Assembly: GCA_034440635.1 (NCBI GenBank)
Contig: JAOTON010000765.1
Span: 186,001-250,000, forward strand
Direction: 5' to 3'
DNA: 64,000 nt
DNA from: Lepas anatifera
Taxonomy: Eukaryota; Arthropoda; Thecostraca; Lepadidae
The position numbers were made by a program, and so were the translations under genes. The notes under the pieces were generated by a model. It saw nothing but the letters and a program-made list of their open reading frames with translations. It searched no databases and was not told the DNA's origin. Below, piece after piece: positions 10,871-21,229 of this stretch. Within the stretch, counting starts at the first letter, position 1; each line of letters opens with the position of its first letter.

Positions 10871-13668
10871 GGGCCTCCTGTCATCCAACCGGGCCCTCTG
10901 TGATCCACCCGGCCCCCTGTGGATTGCAACCGGGCCCCTGTAATCCACCCGGGCCCCCTGTGATACACCCGGGCCCCCTGGGACTGGGACCGGGCCAACT
11001 GTGATCCATCGGGGCCTCTGTGACTGCACCAGGCCCTCTGCGATCCACCTGGCCCCCTGTGACTGCAACCGGGTCCTCTGTGATCCACCCGGGCTCCCTG
11101 TGATTACAACCGGCCCCTATCATCCACCCGGGCCCCTGTGATACACCCGGGCCCCCTGTGACTGGGACAGAGCCAACTGTGATCCACCGGGGCCCCTGTG
11201 ACTGCAACCGGGGCCTCTGCGATCCACCCGGTCCCCTGTGACTGCAACCGAGCCCTCTGTAATCCACTCGGGCCCCCTGTGACTGCAACCGGGCCCCATG
11301 TGATCCAACCGGGCCCCATGTGACTCCAACCGGGCCCCTGTGACTGCAACCGGGCCATCTATGATCCACCCGGGCCCCTGTGACTGAAACCGGGCCCTCT
11401 GTAATACACTCGGGCCCCCTGTGACTGCAAACGGGCCCCATGTGATCCACCCGGGCCCCCTGTAATTACAACCGGGCCTCCTATCATCCACCCGGGCCCC
11501 TGTGATACACCCGGGGCCCCTGTGACTCGGACAGAGCCAACTGTGATCCACCGGGGCCCCTGTGATTGCAACCGACCCTCTGCGATCCAACCGGTCCCCT
11601 GTGACTGTAACCGGGCTCTCTGTGATCCACCCGGGCCCCCTGTAATTATAACCGGGCCCCATATGATCCACCCGGGCCCCATGTGACTCCAACCGGGCCC
11701 CCCTGTTACTGCAACCGAGCCATCTATGATCCACCCGGGCCCCCTGTGACTGAAACCGGGCCCCTGTAATCCACTTGGGCCCCCTGTGATTGCAACCAGG
11801 CCCCATGTGATCCACCCGGGCCCCCTGTAATTACAACCGGGCCCCCTGTGGACTGCAACCGGGCCCTCTGTGATCCACCCGGGGCCCCTGTGACTGCAAC
11901 CAGGCGCCCTGTGACTGCACCCGGGCCCCCTGTGACTGCAACCGGCCCCCTGTAATCCACCTGGCCCCTGTGACTCCAACCGGGGCCCCCTGTGACTGCA
12001 ACCGGGCCTCTGTGATCCAACCCGGGCTCCCTGTGACTGCAACCGGGCCCTCTGTGATCCACCCGGCCCACCTGTGACTGCAACCGAGCCCCCTGTAATA
12101 CACCCGGGCCCCCTGTGATTACAAACCGGCCCCCTATCATCCACCCGGGCCCCCTGTGACTGGGATCGGGCCATCTGTGATCCACCCGGGCCCCCTGTGA
12201 CTGCAAACGGGCCCCATGTGATCCACCCGGGCCCCCTTTAATTACAATCGGGCACCCTATGATTCACCCGGGCCCCTTGACTACGCCCTGTGACTGCAAC
12301 CGGGCCATTTATGATCCACCCGGGCCTCCTTTGACTGAAACCGGGCCCCCTGTCATCCACCCGGGCCCCCTGTGACTGCAAATGGGCTATCTGTGATCCA
12401 ACCGGGGCCCCTGTGACTGCAACCGGGCCCCCTATGATCCACCCAGGCCCCCTGTGACTGCAACCGGGCCCCATGTGATCCACCCGGGCCCCCTGTAATT
12501 ACAACCGGGCCCCTATGATCCAACCGGGCCCCCTGTGACTGCAACCGGGCCCCCTGTGACTGCAACCGGGCCCCCTGTGACTGCAACTGGGCCATCTGTG
12601 ATCCACCCGGGGCCCCTGTGACTGCAACCAGGCACTCTGTGACTGCAACCGGGCCCCCTTTGATCCACCCGGGCCCCCTGTGACTGCAATCGGGCCCCCT
12701 GTAATCCACCTGGGGCCCTCTGTGATCCACCCGGGGCCCCATGTGATCCATCCTGGGCCCCTGTGATCCACACGGGCCCTCTTTGACTGAAACCGGGCCC
12801 CCTGTCATCCACCCCCCGGGCCCCCTGTGACTGCAACTGGGCCATCTGTGATCCACCCGGGGCCCCTGTGACTGCAACCGGGCCCCCTATGATTCACTCA
12901 GGCCCCCTGTGACTGCGACCGGGCCCCCTGTGATGCATCCGGGCCCCTGTGATCCGGGCCCCCTGTGACTGCAACCAGACCCCCTGTGATTACAACCAGG
13001 CCACTTAAGATCCACCCGGGCCATCTGTGATCCACCCGGGCCCCCTGTGACTGCAACCAGGCCCTCTGTGAGCCATCCGGGGCCCCTGTGACTGCAACCG
13101 GGCCCCCTGTAATCCACCCGGGGCCCCTGTGACTGCAACCAGGCCCTCTGTGACTACACCCGGGCCCCCTGGGACTGCAACCGGGCCCTTTGTGATCCAC
13201 CCGGGCCATGCACTATGTGACTGCAACCGGGCCCCCTGTGACTGCAACCGGGCCCTCTTTGATCCACCCGGGCCCCCTGTGACTGCAATCGGGCCCCCTT
13301 TAATCCACCTGGGCCCCCTGTGATCCACCCGGGGCCCCATGTGATCCATCCTAGGCCCCTTGTGATCCACACGGGCCCTCTTTGACTGCAACCGGGCCCC
13401 CTGAGATCCACCCGGGCCCCCTGTGACTGCAAACGGATTCCCTGTGGTCCAACCGGGCCACCTGTGACTGCAATCGGGCCCCTGGAATCCACCCGGCCCC
13501 CTGTTATCCACCCGGGCCCCTGTGACTGCAAACCGGCCCCCTGTGATCCAACCCCCCCACCATCAAACCCCCCCCGCCCCCCTGAAACGAAACCGGGCCC
13601 CCTAAAACCCCCCCCCCCCCCCCCCCCCCCACCCCCCCCCCCCCCCACCACCCCCCCCCCCCCCAAAC

Positions 13669-13724
<56 letters not shown>

Positions 13725-13840
13725 CCCCCCAACCCCCCCCCCCCCCCCCCCCCCCCACCCCCCCCCCCCCCACCCCGCCCCCCCAACCCCCCCCCCCCCC
13801 ACCTGTGACTGCAACCGGGCTCCCTGTGGTCCAGGAGGCG
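10870..13840 (+). repeat. GC-rich minisatellite, 20/21-bp units
   Basis: Interleaved units GTGACTGCAACCGGGCCCCC (about 21 bp) and GTGATCCACCCGGGCCCCCT (about 20 bp) fill the region, with single-base length changes in the C runs. Long minus-strand frames (for example 11120-12174) are translations of the unit, rich in SHRGPG and QSQGA, and are not genes. Confidence 0.95.
13601..13800. repeat. Poly-C low-complexity block
   Basis: About 200 bases that are almost all C on the plus strand, with scattered A and G. It interrupts the minisatellite, which resumes at 13801. It could form i-motif or G-quadruplex structures, or be a base-calling artefact. Confidence 0.9.
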
Positions 13841-13849
13841 CGGGTCCTC

Positions 13850-14380
13850 TAATGCCACGGACGGGCCCTTGCCATGAGTGTGGGGCCCCGTGGTCTATCT
13901 GGGCTTGCTGTGGCTGCGGCCGGCCTCCCTGGTATGCTTGCCTGGCATGCTTGCTTGGGTGCGGTCCCCTTTAGGGCCACCCATAATAGCTGTGTCTGCA
14001 AACGGGCCCCTAACGATATTCTCAGGCTCATTTCGACTGCATCCGGGGCCCTATTTCTGGCAGTCTCGGGACGTTTTTGGTTCCTCTGTGACTGCAATCG
14101 GGCTCCTTGTATTCTGCCTTGGCCACTTTTAGTCTGCCCGGGGCCTTTGTAGGTGGTCTGGGCTTTTGTAGTGTGCCTGGGTCCTGTGTGGTCCGCCCGG
14201 GCCCCTGTGGTCTGCCTGCGCCCCTTGTGGGCGGTCTGGGCTCCTTTTAGTCTGCCCGGGCCTTCTGTGGTCTGCTCGGACCCCCTGTGGTCTACCCAGC
14301 CCCCTGCGGTCTGCCCGGCCCCTTGCAATTTGCCCGAGCTCCTATGGTTTGTCCGTGTCCCTGTGGTCTGCAAGGAACCA
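13850..14380 (+). repeat. Array-flanking duplicated segment, right copy, with degenerate GGTCTGCCCGGG repeats
   Basis: The first 215 bp match 10690-10870. The rest is a degenerate tandem repeat with a GTGGTCTGCCCGGGCCCCT-like unit of about 19 bp. No gene is seen. Confidence 0.7.
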
Positions 14381-14387
14381 CAGCACT

Positions 14388-14550
14388 AGCGGATCCACGG
14401 GGGGGTAATAGTAAAATCGGGGGATTTGATGCCCTTCCCAAATCCCCCGATTTTACCGATTTTTACGGGTTTTCTTCAAACAAAACCATATGTTTTTCAC
14501 GATTTGGGGCCCCGTTGCCCTCCTCCCTCCACCATCGGCCTGAATCCGCC
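14388..14550. mobile_element. Possible MITE with internal perfect hairpin
   Basis: The left end CACTAGCGGATCCACGGGGG and right end GAATCCGCCCCTG resemble the ends of GGATCC-type hAT MITEs. Inside is a perfect 18-bp inverted repeat, arms 14411-14428 and 14439-14456. Target duplications are not evident. Confidence 0.35.
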
Positions 14551-14869
14551 CCTGATTCCACTCCTCCCACTTCGCTGTATTCGGGAACCCGTGCTATAAT
14601 TTCAGGCTCCCCCTGGGCTACCCAGGCCTCCTCTGGCTCTAGCCGGGCTCCTTGCCTTGCTTACGACCCCCATAGTTCACCACCCCCCCGCCCCCACCGT
14701 ACGCAGCCGGGCCCCTTCCGATAAGTACTGGTTTAATAAATTGACATGTTTGTTATTTTGGCATCCCTCCGCCGGCACTACTTTTCTTCATTGATATATT
14801 TCTAGGCATTTTTGTCAGAAATGTGCATAAAGTTTTCCATTTTTTGTTTGTTCTAGTGGAATTTTAAAT

Positions 14870-14902
14870 ACAGACAAATTTAAGTCTCTTAAATTTGTCT
14901 GT
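14870..14902. repeat. Perfect 15-bp inverted repeat (hairpin)
   Basis: The arms ACAGACAAATTTAAG and CTTAAATTTGTCTGT are separated by TCT. No run of T follows in a way that suggests a terminator, and the host is eukaryotic. Its role is unknown. Confidence 0.85.
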
Positions 14903-15590
14903 CAAAAAGTGTATCATATTTTGTCGTCAAATCTGGGTCAAATAATGTGCGTCCGCCGGCGAATGGTAGCCTCTTAATTTCCCGGGCTTGTCAGCGTAGC
15001 GCGAAGGAAGCTAAGGCATGCTCCTGGCTCTCTTGTCGCATTCGCCGAGGCGAATGATTTGCACAAAGTTTGCCTTGAACAGTAAAATTGGCATGCTTAT
15101 GATTCAATCGGCTTGTGTCTACTCTGGAAAAGTTTCGATAGCCTCTAATTTGGATTTTACGTTTGGGCTTTCCGTGTCAATCCAAATCGTGCTCCGATGC
15201 GCAGTGTTGAATGGCAAGTGAAGTGATTGTTTGCTATTAGCTCCTGTCGGGCTAAATCACTAATGAGTGATGATCCCCTGTCTGGCTCCCCTGATGGCTA
15301 AATACCAAGACTTGGAGAATATTTTGCCCCCTATGGCCGCCAGTGACGTATCTAGAATTTGGGTAAGGGGAAGGGGGAAGGGCAAAGCCTCAGGGGACAG
15401 GGTGACACTTAGCCACCCGAAGGGCGCACTTTTCACCCAAAGGGCGACCAATCGTCGCATCCCGGGGAGGGGAGAGTTTGGGGGCGGCATTTTGTCCTGA
15501 GGCTCTTGGGTTTAAGGGGTGGCTGCCCCATTCGCCCCCCTGGTGGCCACCCCATTCGCCCCGCCCCCTGGTGGCTGCAGCCGGGTCCCT
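14903..15590. other. Unassigned sequence, with a hAT-like terminus at about 15341
   Basis: No coding domain is recognised. CAGTGACGTATCTAGAATTT followed by G-rich sequence at 15341 resembles the start of a common hAT MITE type, but no matching right end was found. Confidence 0.3.
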
Positions 15591-17240
15591 ACTCCCAGTA
15601 GTTAATACCCTGTGGATGCAGACGGGCCTGCCATGGATGCGGTTCGTGTAACTGCAACCAGCCTCTGCCATGCTTGCCATGCGGGCCCTGTGGTATCCTG
15701 GGCCCCTGTGGTCTGCCCGGGCCACAGAGTGCGAAGTATGGCATTTTCGACGAGATCTCGTCGGTGCGAGTGCCCTTGGAGACAGGAGCGAGTGGTGCGA
15801 ATTTTATCAGCCTGGTGCGAATTTGCAAGACTGGTGCGAGGAAGTTGACACTGAAAAAATGACTGAATAGTTAGGAAGACACAGGAGGAGGCCTTATAAA
15901 AAGTCCTTAACTAACTAATAAGAGGTAGTATTGCATCGTGTGGGTAGGAATGTGTGCGTTTTTCTCCCTGGTATATAGCAGATTGGTGCGAATTTTTTTT
16001 AGGCTGGTGGTGCGACTCGTCTGGCCTGCTGCCATACTTTGCAGACTGGCCGGGTCCCATTTGGTCTGCACGGACTCCTTGTCTGCTAGTGCCCATTTTG
16101 TTCTGATCGAACCCCTTAAGGTCTGCCCGGGGCTCCTGTGGTTTTCCTGGAACCCTTTTGGTCTGTCCGGGCTTCTGTGTGGCCTCTGCGGACCCCCTTT
16201 TGTCCGTTCGGGCCCCTTTTGTCTGCGCGGGCCCTCTGTGGTTTGCCCGGGCCCCTCCCAGTCTGCAAAGTATGGCACTTTTGGCGAGATCTTGTGGTGC
16301 GGACACCCTTCAGGTGGTTCGAACTTTGGAGCAAACAAATGCCCACTTTTGCTGTATGGTGCGAGGGAGCTCAATTCAAACACCCACAGAGGTCTGAGAA
16401 GGGAGAAACTGGTAAAAACATCGAAATTTCCGGGTCAGTGAAATTTCTCACCAATGCTTGGTGTGAATTTTAGGCTGCTGGTCGTGCGAAAAATCTACAA
16501 GGCTGGTGCGGACTCGTCGGGTCTGCTGCCATACTTTCCAGACTGGGGCCCCTCTGTGGTTAGCCCGGCCCCTGTGTCTTGCTCGGGTCCCTGTGGTCTG
16601 CCCGGGTCCTTTCATCTGTCCAGGCCCCGTGTGGTCTGCCCGGGCCCGCTGCCCAGCCAGCAATTCCGACCGGGCCCAGAGCGGGCTGGGCCGGGCCCTG
16701 CCCGAGCCCTAAGACTCATAGCTAAGCCACATAGACTCGGGCTGAGCCCGACATTAGGTCGGGGGATGACAACTTGCCCGAGCGGTAGAGCCCGGTCTTG
16801 CTTGACCATGGGCTCTGCCCAGGCGCAGCGGAGCCGGACCTGGGCTGAGCCCATGTACGCGGGCTCTGCCCAGTCAACGCCCAGCATATATCTGGCAGAG
16901 TCCAGCCAAATTGCTGGCTGTGTGTGGTCTGCTCGGGCCCCTTGTGGGCATACCGGCGTCCTTTGGTTTTCTGGGTTCCTGTGGTCTGCCCAGCCCCTTT
17001 GGTGTACTCAGGCCCTCTGTGGTCTGTCTGGGCCCCCTTGTGGTCTAAGAATATCGTGCAGAAACTGGAGCTGTTGTGTGAGTCGCATATTTGCAGGAGT
17101 TCCTTATTTGTTAGCAGTTTCGTGCCCCAGATGGTGTATCCGTGCTCCCTGTTGCCGAAACCGGCCCCTTGCCATGCTTGCGGGCCCCCTGTGGTTTTCC
17201 CGGGCAACGTGCGGCCGGTCCCATGCCTCTTGGCACATTC
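15590..17240 (+). repeat. Degenerate GGTCTGCCCGGGCCCCT tandem repeats
   Basis: Loose tandem repeats of a roughly 19-bp unit are seen at 15690-15725, 16090-16270, 16540-16660 and 16925-17045. They alternate with a second repeated block that starts 'gcgaagtatggcatttt' at 15731 and recurs at 16267 ('gcaaagtatggcacttt') with its 'cgagatct' follow-on. The open frames here are shadows of these repeats. Confidence 0.7.
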
Positions 17241-17289
17241 GGGGAAAAATGTCAGGCCCCCCATTCCTTTTGTACTGATCCTATATGAG

Positions 17290-18230
17290 GATTGTAAAGG
17301 GAAATAGGCAGTACCACCTATTCATAGTACCCCTTGACCAGTACCCAGTGTTGTAAAATGTCATGAACTGGCAAGGTGAATGGATCAGAAAAAGGTGTCT
17401 TGATCATGTAAAATGAATATCAGTAGGTTCGATTTCCCCGCTGATAAAGGAATTTCGTAATTCGATCTCTACCTTTCATTTGTATCAAATTATTCGCGAT
17501 AATGCGGTTTTGTTCCAGGTGTGAATGTTAAAATGGTTGGACAGTATAAACATAAGTCGGGTGCACAAAAGCGTAAAACAAAGAACATTCAATACCGAGG
17601 GGCTGCTCTGGCAAAACTACCGAAACTTTGTTCTTTTTTCAGGTAACCTATGAATCTAGAATCGTCTTGCTAATTTTGCAAACTGTTACAAAATGACCCC
17701 GATCATATTTGTATTTAATCTCTAGCAACGTACGCGTCCACTTAAAGTAGTTCATATCACTACTATTTTTGGTACTTTGCAAGCTACGTTCATTTATCGA
17801 CCGCAAAAATTAAAACCCCAATTTAAAACTAACTCGGAAAAGTGCAATGTGTAAAGTTTCCAGCAAAACGGTAAAGTAAGGTTGTAATTCCAATCCTTCT
17901 TTTCCTGATCATTGCCTTCCTCGGCCAGGCCACCAGCTGGATCCCGTTTGCTAAAAGACCCTCCAGCATCCATCCCTCCTGCGTCGTCCGGGGCTGATCC
18001 CGTTGTACCTCCGGAGGAGAGCATCCGCGTGGACGACGAAGACGGCAAGTAGACACCTACTTGTCCAATATCCTTACATAGTTTGGCAGCTCGTTCAAAA
18101 GATTGGGTCTTCTGTCTACTTTTTAGGCTAAATAGTGCAAATCAGGAACAGTGACGAATAGTGCGCTAAAAATTGTTATTTAACCTTTGCAGTCAGTTTT
18201 CGACAACAAACGGTCGAAAATACGTTTTTT
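17290..18230. other. Unassigned sequence; one weak exon-like block
   Basis: At 17880-17927 a pyrimidine-rich tract ends in CCTCGGCCAG. An open stretch follows that ends in EESIRVDDEDGK (plus strand, to about 18048) before a GT. An in-frame stop lies just upstream, as expected for an intron end. The minus strand is also open here. With no homology recognised, this is only a candidate exon. Confidence 0.2.
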
Positions 18231-18239
18231 CGGTCACAT

Positions 18240-18329
18240 TTTCATTAAAAAATACGGGCCCCCCATCATGTAGGGGCCCCCTTTCGAGCCGGGTGCCCCC
18301 CCAATCGAAAACATAAAGTTGCGCCCCTG
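18240..18329. mobile_element. Terminal fragment of a CAGGGGCGCAA MITE (family 2)
   Basis: A G/C-block-rich sequence ends in AAAGTTGCGCCCCTG, the reverse complement of the family-2 terminus at 10568. It abuts the left edge of the Penelope-like palindrome. The other terminus was not found. Confidence 0.4.
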
Positions 18330-18337
18330 CTTCCATC

Positions 18338-18940
18338 CTAGGAACAGGCCCGGCGAATTATAGGAAGCCATCTATCGTTTAAGAGTGAGCCTGGGTTCCT
18401 ATTTACTCTGGCATCATTAGGAGAGACGAGCAGAGTTTGTCGACGTCCACGAGTTTGGATGTAGGCCGATTCCATAAGCAAACGCATCTGGTGGTGGGCT
18501 GCGTGGTTCAGTATCTTGACTTCCGAGAAGGCTGCAGTGCACTGCCGGTGCTCACTGAAGGCTGACGCCTTCAGTTTGGAGGGCACTTGTCCTCTCCAGC
18601 TGTTGCGGTGCTCTTGAATCCGTGACTGTATTTCTCGATCAGTTTCACCGATGTAAATGACGCTCTCACCTCCTACCTTGCATGAACACTCGATGAGGTA
18701 TATCACGCTGCTTTTCTGTGATGTGGGCAGCTGGTGCTTAGCCTTGCTGTACACCAAAGATCCTACGGTTCGCAGCGGTTTGGATACCCGTTGTATGCCG
18801 ATCTTGTTGGCTTCTCTTTTGAGTTGGTAGAAGTCGTGTCCTGCAAACGGCACAGAGAGGCGGGTGGAAGGCTTGCTGGTGTCGTCAGGGTTGGGTGGCG
18901 CAGGAAGAGCACGAGCCTTGAGTTGCAGCAAGCCTTCCAC
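18338..18940 (-). CDS. GIY-YIG endonuclease domain of a Penelope-like element (5'-truncated)
   Basis: This 200-codon open frame encodes the C-terminal part of a Penelope-like retroelement polyprotein. A GIY-YIG nuclease core is visible: VIYLIECSCK (residues about 87-96), a short insert, then VIYIGETDREIQSRIQEHRN (about 103-122), with the conserved Tyr, Gly and Arg, and a downstream Glu within MLMESAYI-like sequence (RLLMESAYI). In intact elements this domain follows a reverse transcriptase and is thought to nick target DNA. No reverse transcriptase is present here, because the frame starts in the palindrome spacer. It has no introns and no stops. The listed start Met is simply the first in frame and is not a native start. 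Confidence 0.8.
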   Translation of the reverse strand: MEGLLQLKARALPAPPNPDDTSKPSTRLSVPFAGHDFYQLKREANKIGIQRVSKPLRTVGSLVYSKAKHQLPTSQKSSVIYLIECSCKVGGESVIYIGETDREIQSRIQEHRNSWRGQVPSKLKASAFSEHRQCTAAFSEVKILNHAAHHQMRLLMESAYIQTRGRRQTLLVSPNDARVNRNPGSLLNDRWLPIIRRACS

Positions 18941-19466
18941 CCGCCTCTCTGTGCCGTTTGCAGGACACGACTTCTACCAACTCAAAAGAGAAGCCAACAA
19001 GATCGGCATACAACTGGTGTCCAAACCGCTGCGAACCGTAGGATCTTTGGTGTGCAGCAAGGCTAAGCACCAGCTCCCCACATCACAGAAAAGCAACGTG
19101 CTATACCTCATCGAGTGTTAATGCAAGGTAGGAGGTGAGAGCGTCATTTACATCGGTGAAACTGATCGAGAAATACAGTCACGGATTCAAGAGCACCGCA
19201 ACAGCTGGAGAGGACAAGTGCCCTCCAAACTGAAGGCGTCAGCCTTCAGTGAGCACCGGCAGTGCACTGCAGCCTTCTCGGAAGTCAAGATACTGAACCA
19301 CGCAGCCCACCACCAGATGCGTTTGCTTATGGAATCGGCCTACATCCAAACTCGTGGACGTCGACAAACTCTGCTCGTCTCTCCTAATGATGCCAGAGTA
19401 AATAGGAACCCAGGCTCTGTCTTAAACGATAGATGGCTTCCTATAATTCGCCGGGCCTGTTCCTAG
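18926..19466 (+). pseudogene. Second GIY-YIG domain copy with an in-frame stop
   Basis: Inverted copy of the endonuclease end at 18338-18940. It carries the same residues but with VLYLIEC followed by a TAA where the other copy has a Ser codon, so the frame breaks at about 19121. It reopens through the YIGETD motif to the same RRACS end. Other differences are scattered single substitutions. It is a dead coding fragment of a Penelope-like element. Confidence 0.8.
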
Positions 19467-19475
19467 GATGGAAGC

Positions 19476-20145
19476 TCCTCTTGATCTTGTGTAATGTGAA
19501 AGTTCGATCAGTGTTTTTTTAATGTTTTCATTGCACTTTTACATCATGTATCGTAGTCTTTACTGATTTATATTTTGACAATGTTTGCATAATACTGTAT
19601 TTTATATTTGATTAGATAATATGTACTTTATAGTGTTCGCTTTTTCGTATCAAAAATAAGCGAAAGTTTGCATTATGTGGAATCGATAACAGATATTTTA
19701 TAGCTTTTGAATTTTCTTACCATAAATAAGTGAATATTGCGTGTTTTGATTGTAACATTTTACCCCCCCCGCCTCCTCTCCACTCCTGTTCTATACCCCT
19801 TTTTATAGTTCCCCCTCTTTTATATAATTAATAAGTGAGTATTGCGAGTATTGCGTGTTTTATTGTAGCTGTCTTAAACCCCCTCCCTCTCTTGCTAAAC
19901 CTATTACTCTAGCGTTTCCATGTTAAAGATGCGTTTTTTTTAAAACTTTACCTTTTAATGTATTGATAATTTCTTAGGTCGTTCTCAGAAGTCAATGGTT
20001 TATTGCTGTCACGTATAGATGATTGATGTCGCATGTTTTTCTGAGCTCAAGTTTTGTACTGTCTGTTCTCTTGTGTCTTTTTATCCCCCTTATATTCCGA
20101 ACGATCATCGCTGACGAAGCACTGTAATACAGTACGAAAGATCCG
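19476..20145 (+). mobile_element. 3' region of the Penelope-like element
   Basis: AT-rich sequence continuing from the right arm, with internal direct repeats around 'gtgaatattgcgtgttt' and 'gtgagtattgcgagt' (19731 and 19833). It ends in a CTGACGA...GAAA motif at 20111. It has no coding content. Confidence 0.5.
20111..20142 (+). ncRNA. Possible hammerhead-ribozyme-like motif
   Basis: CTGACGA matches the hammerhead CUGANGA core. It is followed by a 5-bp stem (ACTGT/ACAGT) and then GAAA. Penelope-like elements are known to carry hammerhead motifs in their terminal repeats. The pairing next to the core is imperfect and stems I and III are not clear, so this is a candidate only. Confidence 0.3.
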
Positions 20146-20454
20146 ACCCCCAATATCTTCTTGTGGAGGAAGTCCGAACGAGATCCTACGAAAATCGACT
20201 CCACAGTATGGCATTTAAATGCAACACCCAAGCACTGCAGCTTCAGCAGTGCCTGACCTGGAGGCGGGCTCCAGAAGCTGCGCTCTCCCACCGTGTCCGC
20301 ACTCCCGCTGACCGGGAGTACTCTCCTGGTATTACCCTGGGTATCACAGTGTGCCACCCAATTCGAGTGCCGGGTTCGGCCCTTAAGAACCCGATTACTC
20401 CGAAGTGCGACTGCTTTACAGAATACCTCTGCACAGTGTGTAATTACCTGATGT
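20146..20454. other. Unassigned sequence between the Penelope-like element and the minisatellite
   Basis: Open on both strands but with no recognised domain. It lies in intron 57 of the dystrophin gene, if the exon assignments are right. Confidence 0.3.
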
Positions 20455-21108
20455 TTCTGGAGTGTGGGTACATTACCTGCTGTTTTCGAAGTGTGGGTAC
20501 ATTACCTGTTGTTTCTGGAGTGTGGGTACATTACCTGCTGTTTTCGAAGTGTGGGTACATTACCTGTTGTTTCTGGAGTGTGGGTACATTACCTGCTGTT
20601 TTTGAAGTGTGGGTACATTACCTGTTGTTTCTGAAGCGTGGGTACATTATCTGTTGTTTCTGAAGTGTGGGTACATTACCCGCTGTTTCTGGAGTGTGGG
20701 TACATTACATGTTGTTTCTGGAGTGTGGGTACATTACCTGTTGTTTTTGAAGCGTGGGTACATTATGTTGTTTCTGGAGTGTGGGTAAATTACCCGCTGT
20801 TTCTGGAGTGTGGGTACATCACCTGTTGTTACTGGAGTGTGGGTACATTACCTGTTGTTTCTGGAGTGTGGGTACATTACCTGTTGTTTCTGGAGTGTGG
20901 GTAAATTACCTGTTGTTTCTGGAGTGTGGGTACATTACCTGTTGTTTCTGGAGTGTGGGTACATTACCTGTTGTTTCTGGAGTGTGGGTACATTACCTGT
21001 TGTTTCTGGAGTGTGGGTACATTACCTGTTGTTTCTGGAGTGTGGGTACATTACCTGTTGTTTCTGAAGCGTGGGTACATTACCTGTTGTTTCTGGAGTG
21101 TGGGTACG
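20455..21108 (-). repeat. 29-bp minisatellite containing the exon 57 splice donor
   Basis: About 22 tandem copies of a 29-bp unit. On the minus strand each reads ACTCCAGAAACAACAG then GTAATGTACCCAC. The first part is the last 16 bases of the neighbouring dystrophin exon and the second starts with its GTAATG donor. Copies next to the exon are nearly perfect; variants (CTTCAG for CTCCAG, GCGGGT for CAGGTA) accumulate towards the far end. Plus-strand frames (20638-21240) are repeat read-through. The period is not a multiple of three, so using a distal donor would usually shift frame. Confidence 0.95.
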
Positions 21109-21229
21109 TCGCCAGTAATGAGACCCAGCCTGCCCAGCTCGGTATCTGCACGGATGGTCCACTCCAGCAGCTCCCGTAGTGACAGCAGCAGCGCCCCCCC
21201 AGCTCTCCGAACTGCTCTCCACTCGGTTT
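21084..21229 (-). CDS. DMD: Dystrophin exon equivalent to vertebrate exon 57 (spectrin repeat, rod domain)
   Basis: Minus-strand exon with a strong acceptor (CTCTTCACCCCCCAG) and donor CAACAG|GTAATG. Its 146 nt encode spectrin-repeat sequence of the dystrophin rod. From memory of vertebrate dystrophin, three blocks align in order: VESSSESW (vertebrate LEASSDQW), LSLRELLEW (LSLQELLVW) and GDVPTLQKQQ (GDFPAVQKQN). The entry phase matches the exit phase of the upstream exon at 46033, and the exit phase is 0, as in vertebrate exon 57. It is four codons shorter than the 157-nt vertebrate exon. The frame is broken by one extra base in a seven-G run (plus-strand C, 21194-21200); removing one base joins both aligned blocks in one frame. 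Dystrophin links actin to the membrane dystroglycan complex in muscle and nerve. Confidence 0.87.

Larger units (their letters stand above)
18329..19475. repeat. Palindrome of two Penelope-like element ends (550-bp arms)
   Basis: Arms 18329-18878 and 18926-19475 are both 550 bp and almost identical as inverted copies, around a 47-bp spacer. Each arm encodes the same GIY-YIG endonuclease C-terminus, diverging outward. Because the arms have equal length, they carry few or no net indels since they formed. Confidence 0.9.

Noticed and set aside
11120..12174. Long minus-strand open frames (over 200 codons) in the GC-rich array
   Set aside because: They translate the 20/21-bp unit again and again, occur in several frames at once, and have no domain.
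17880..18050. Possible dystrophin exon 58 on the minus strand
   Set aside because: The minus frames are Gly/Ser-rich and do not resemble the spectrin-repeat sequence expected after exon 57.
18338..19466. CRISPR or phage homing endonuclease reading of the GIY-YIG frames
   Set aside because: Context is eukaryotic and repetitive, and the C-terminus matches Penelope-like elements better.
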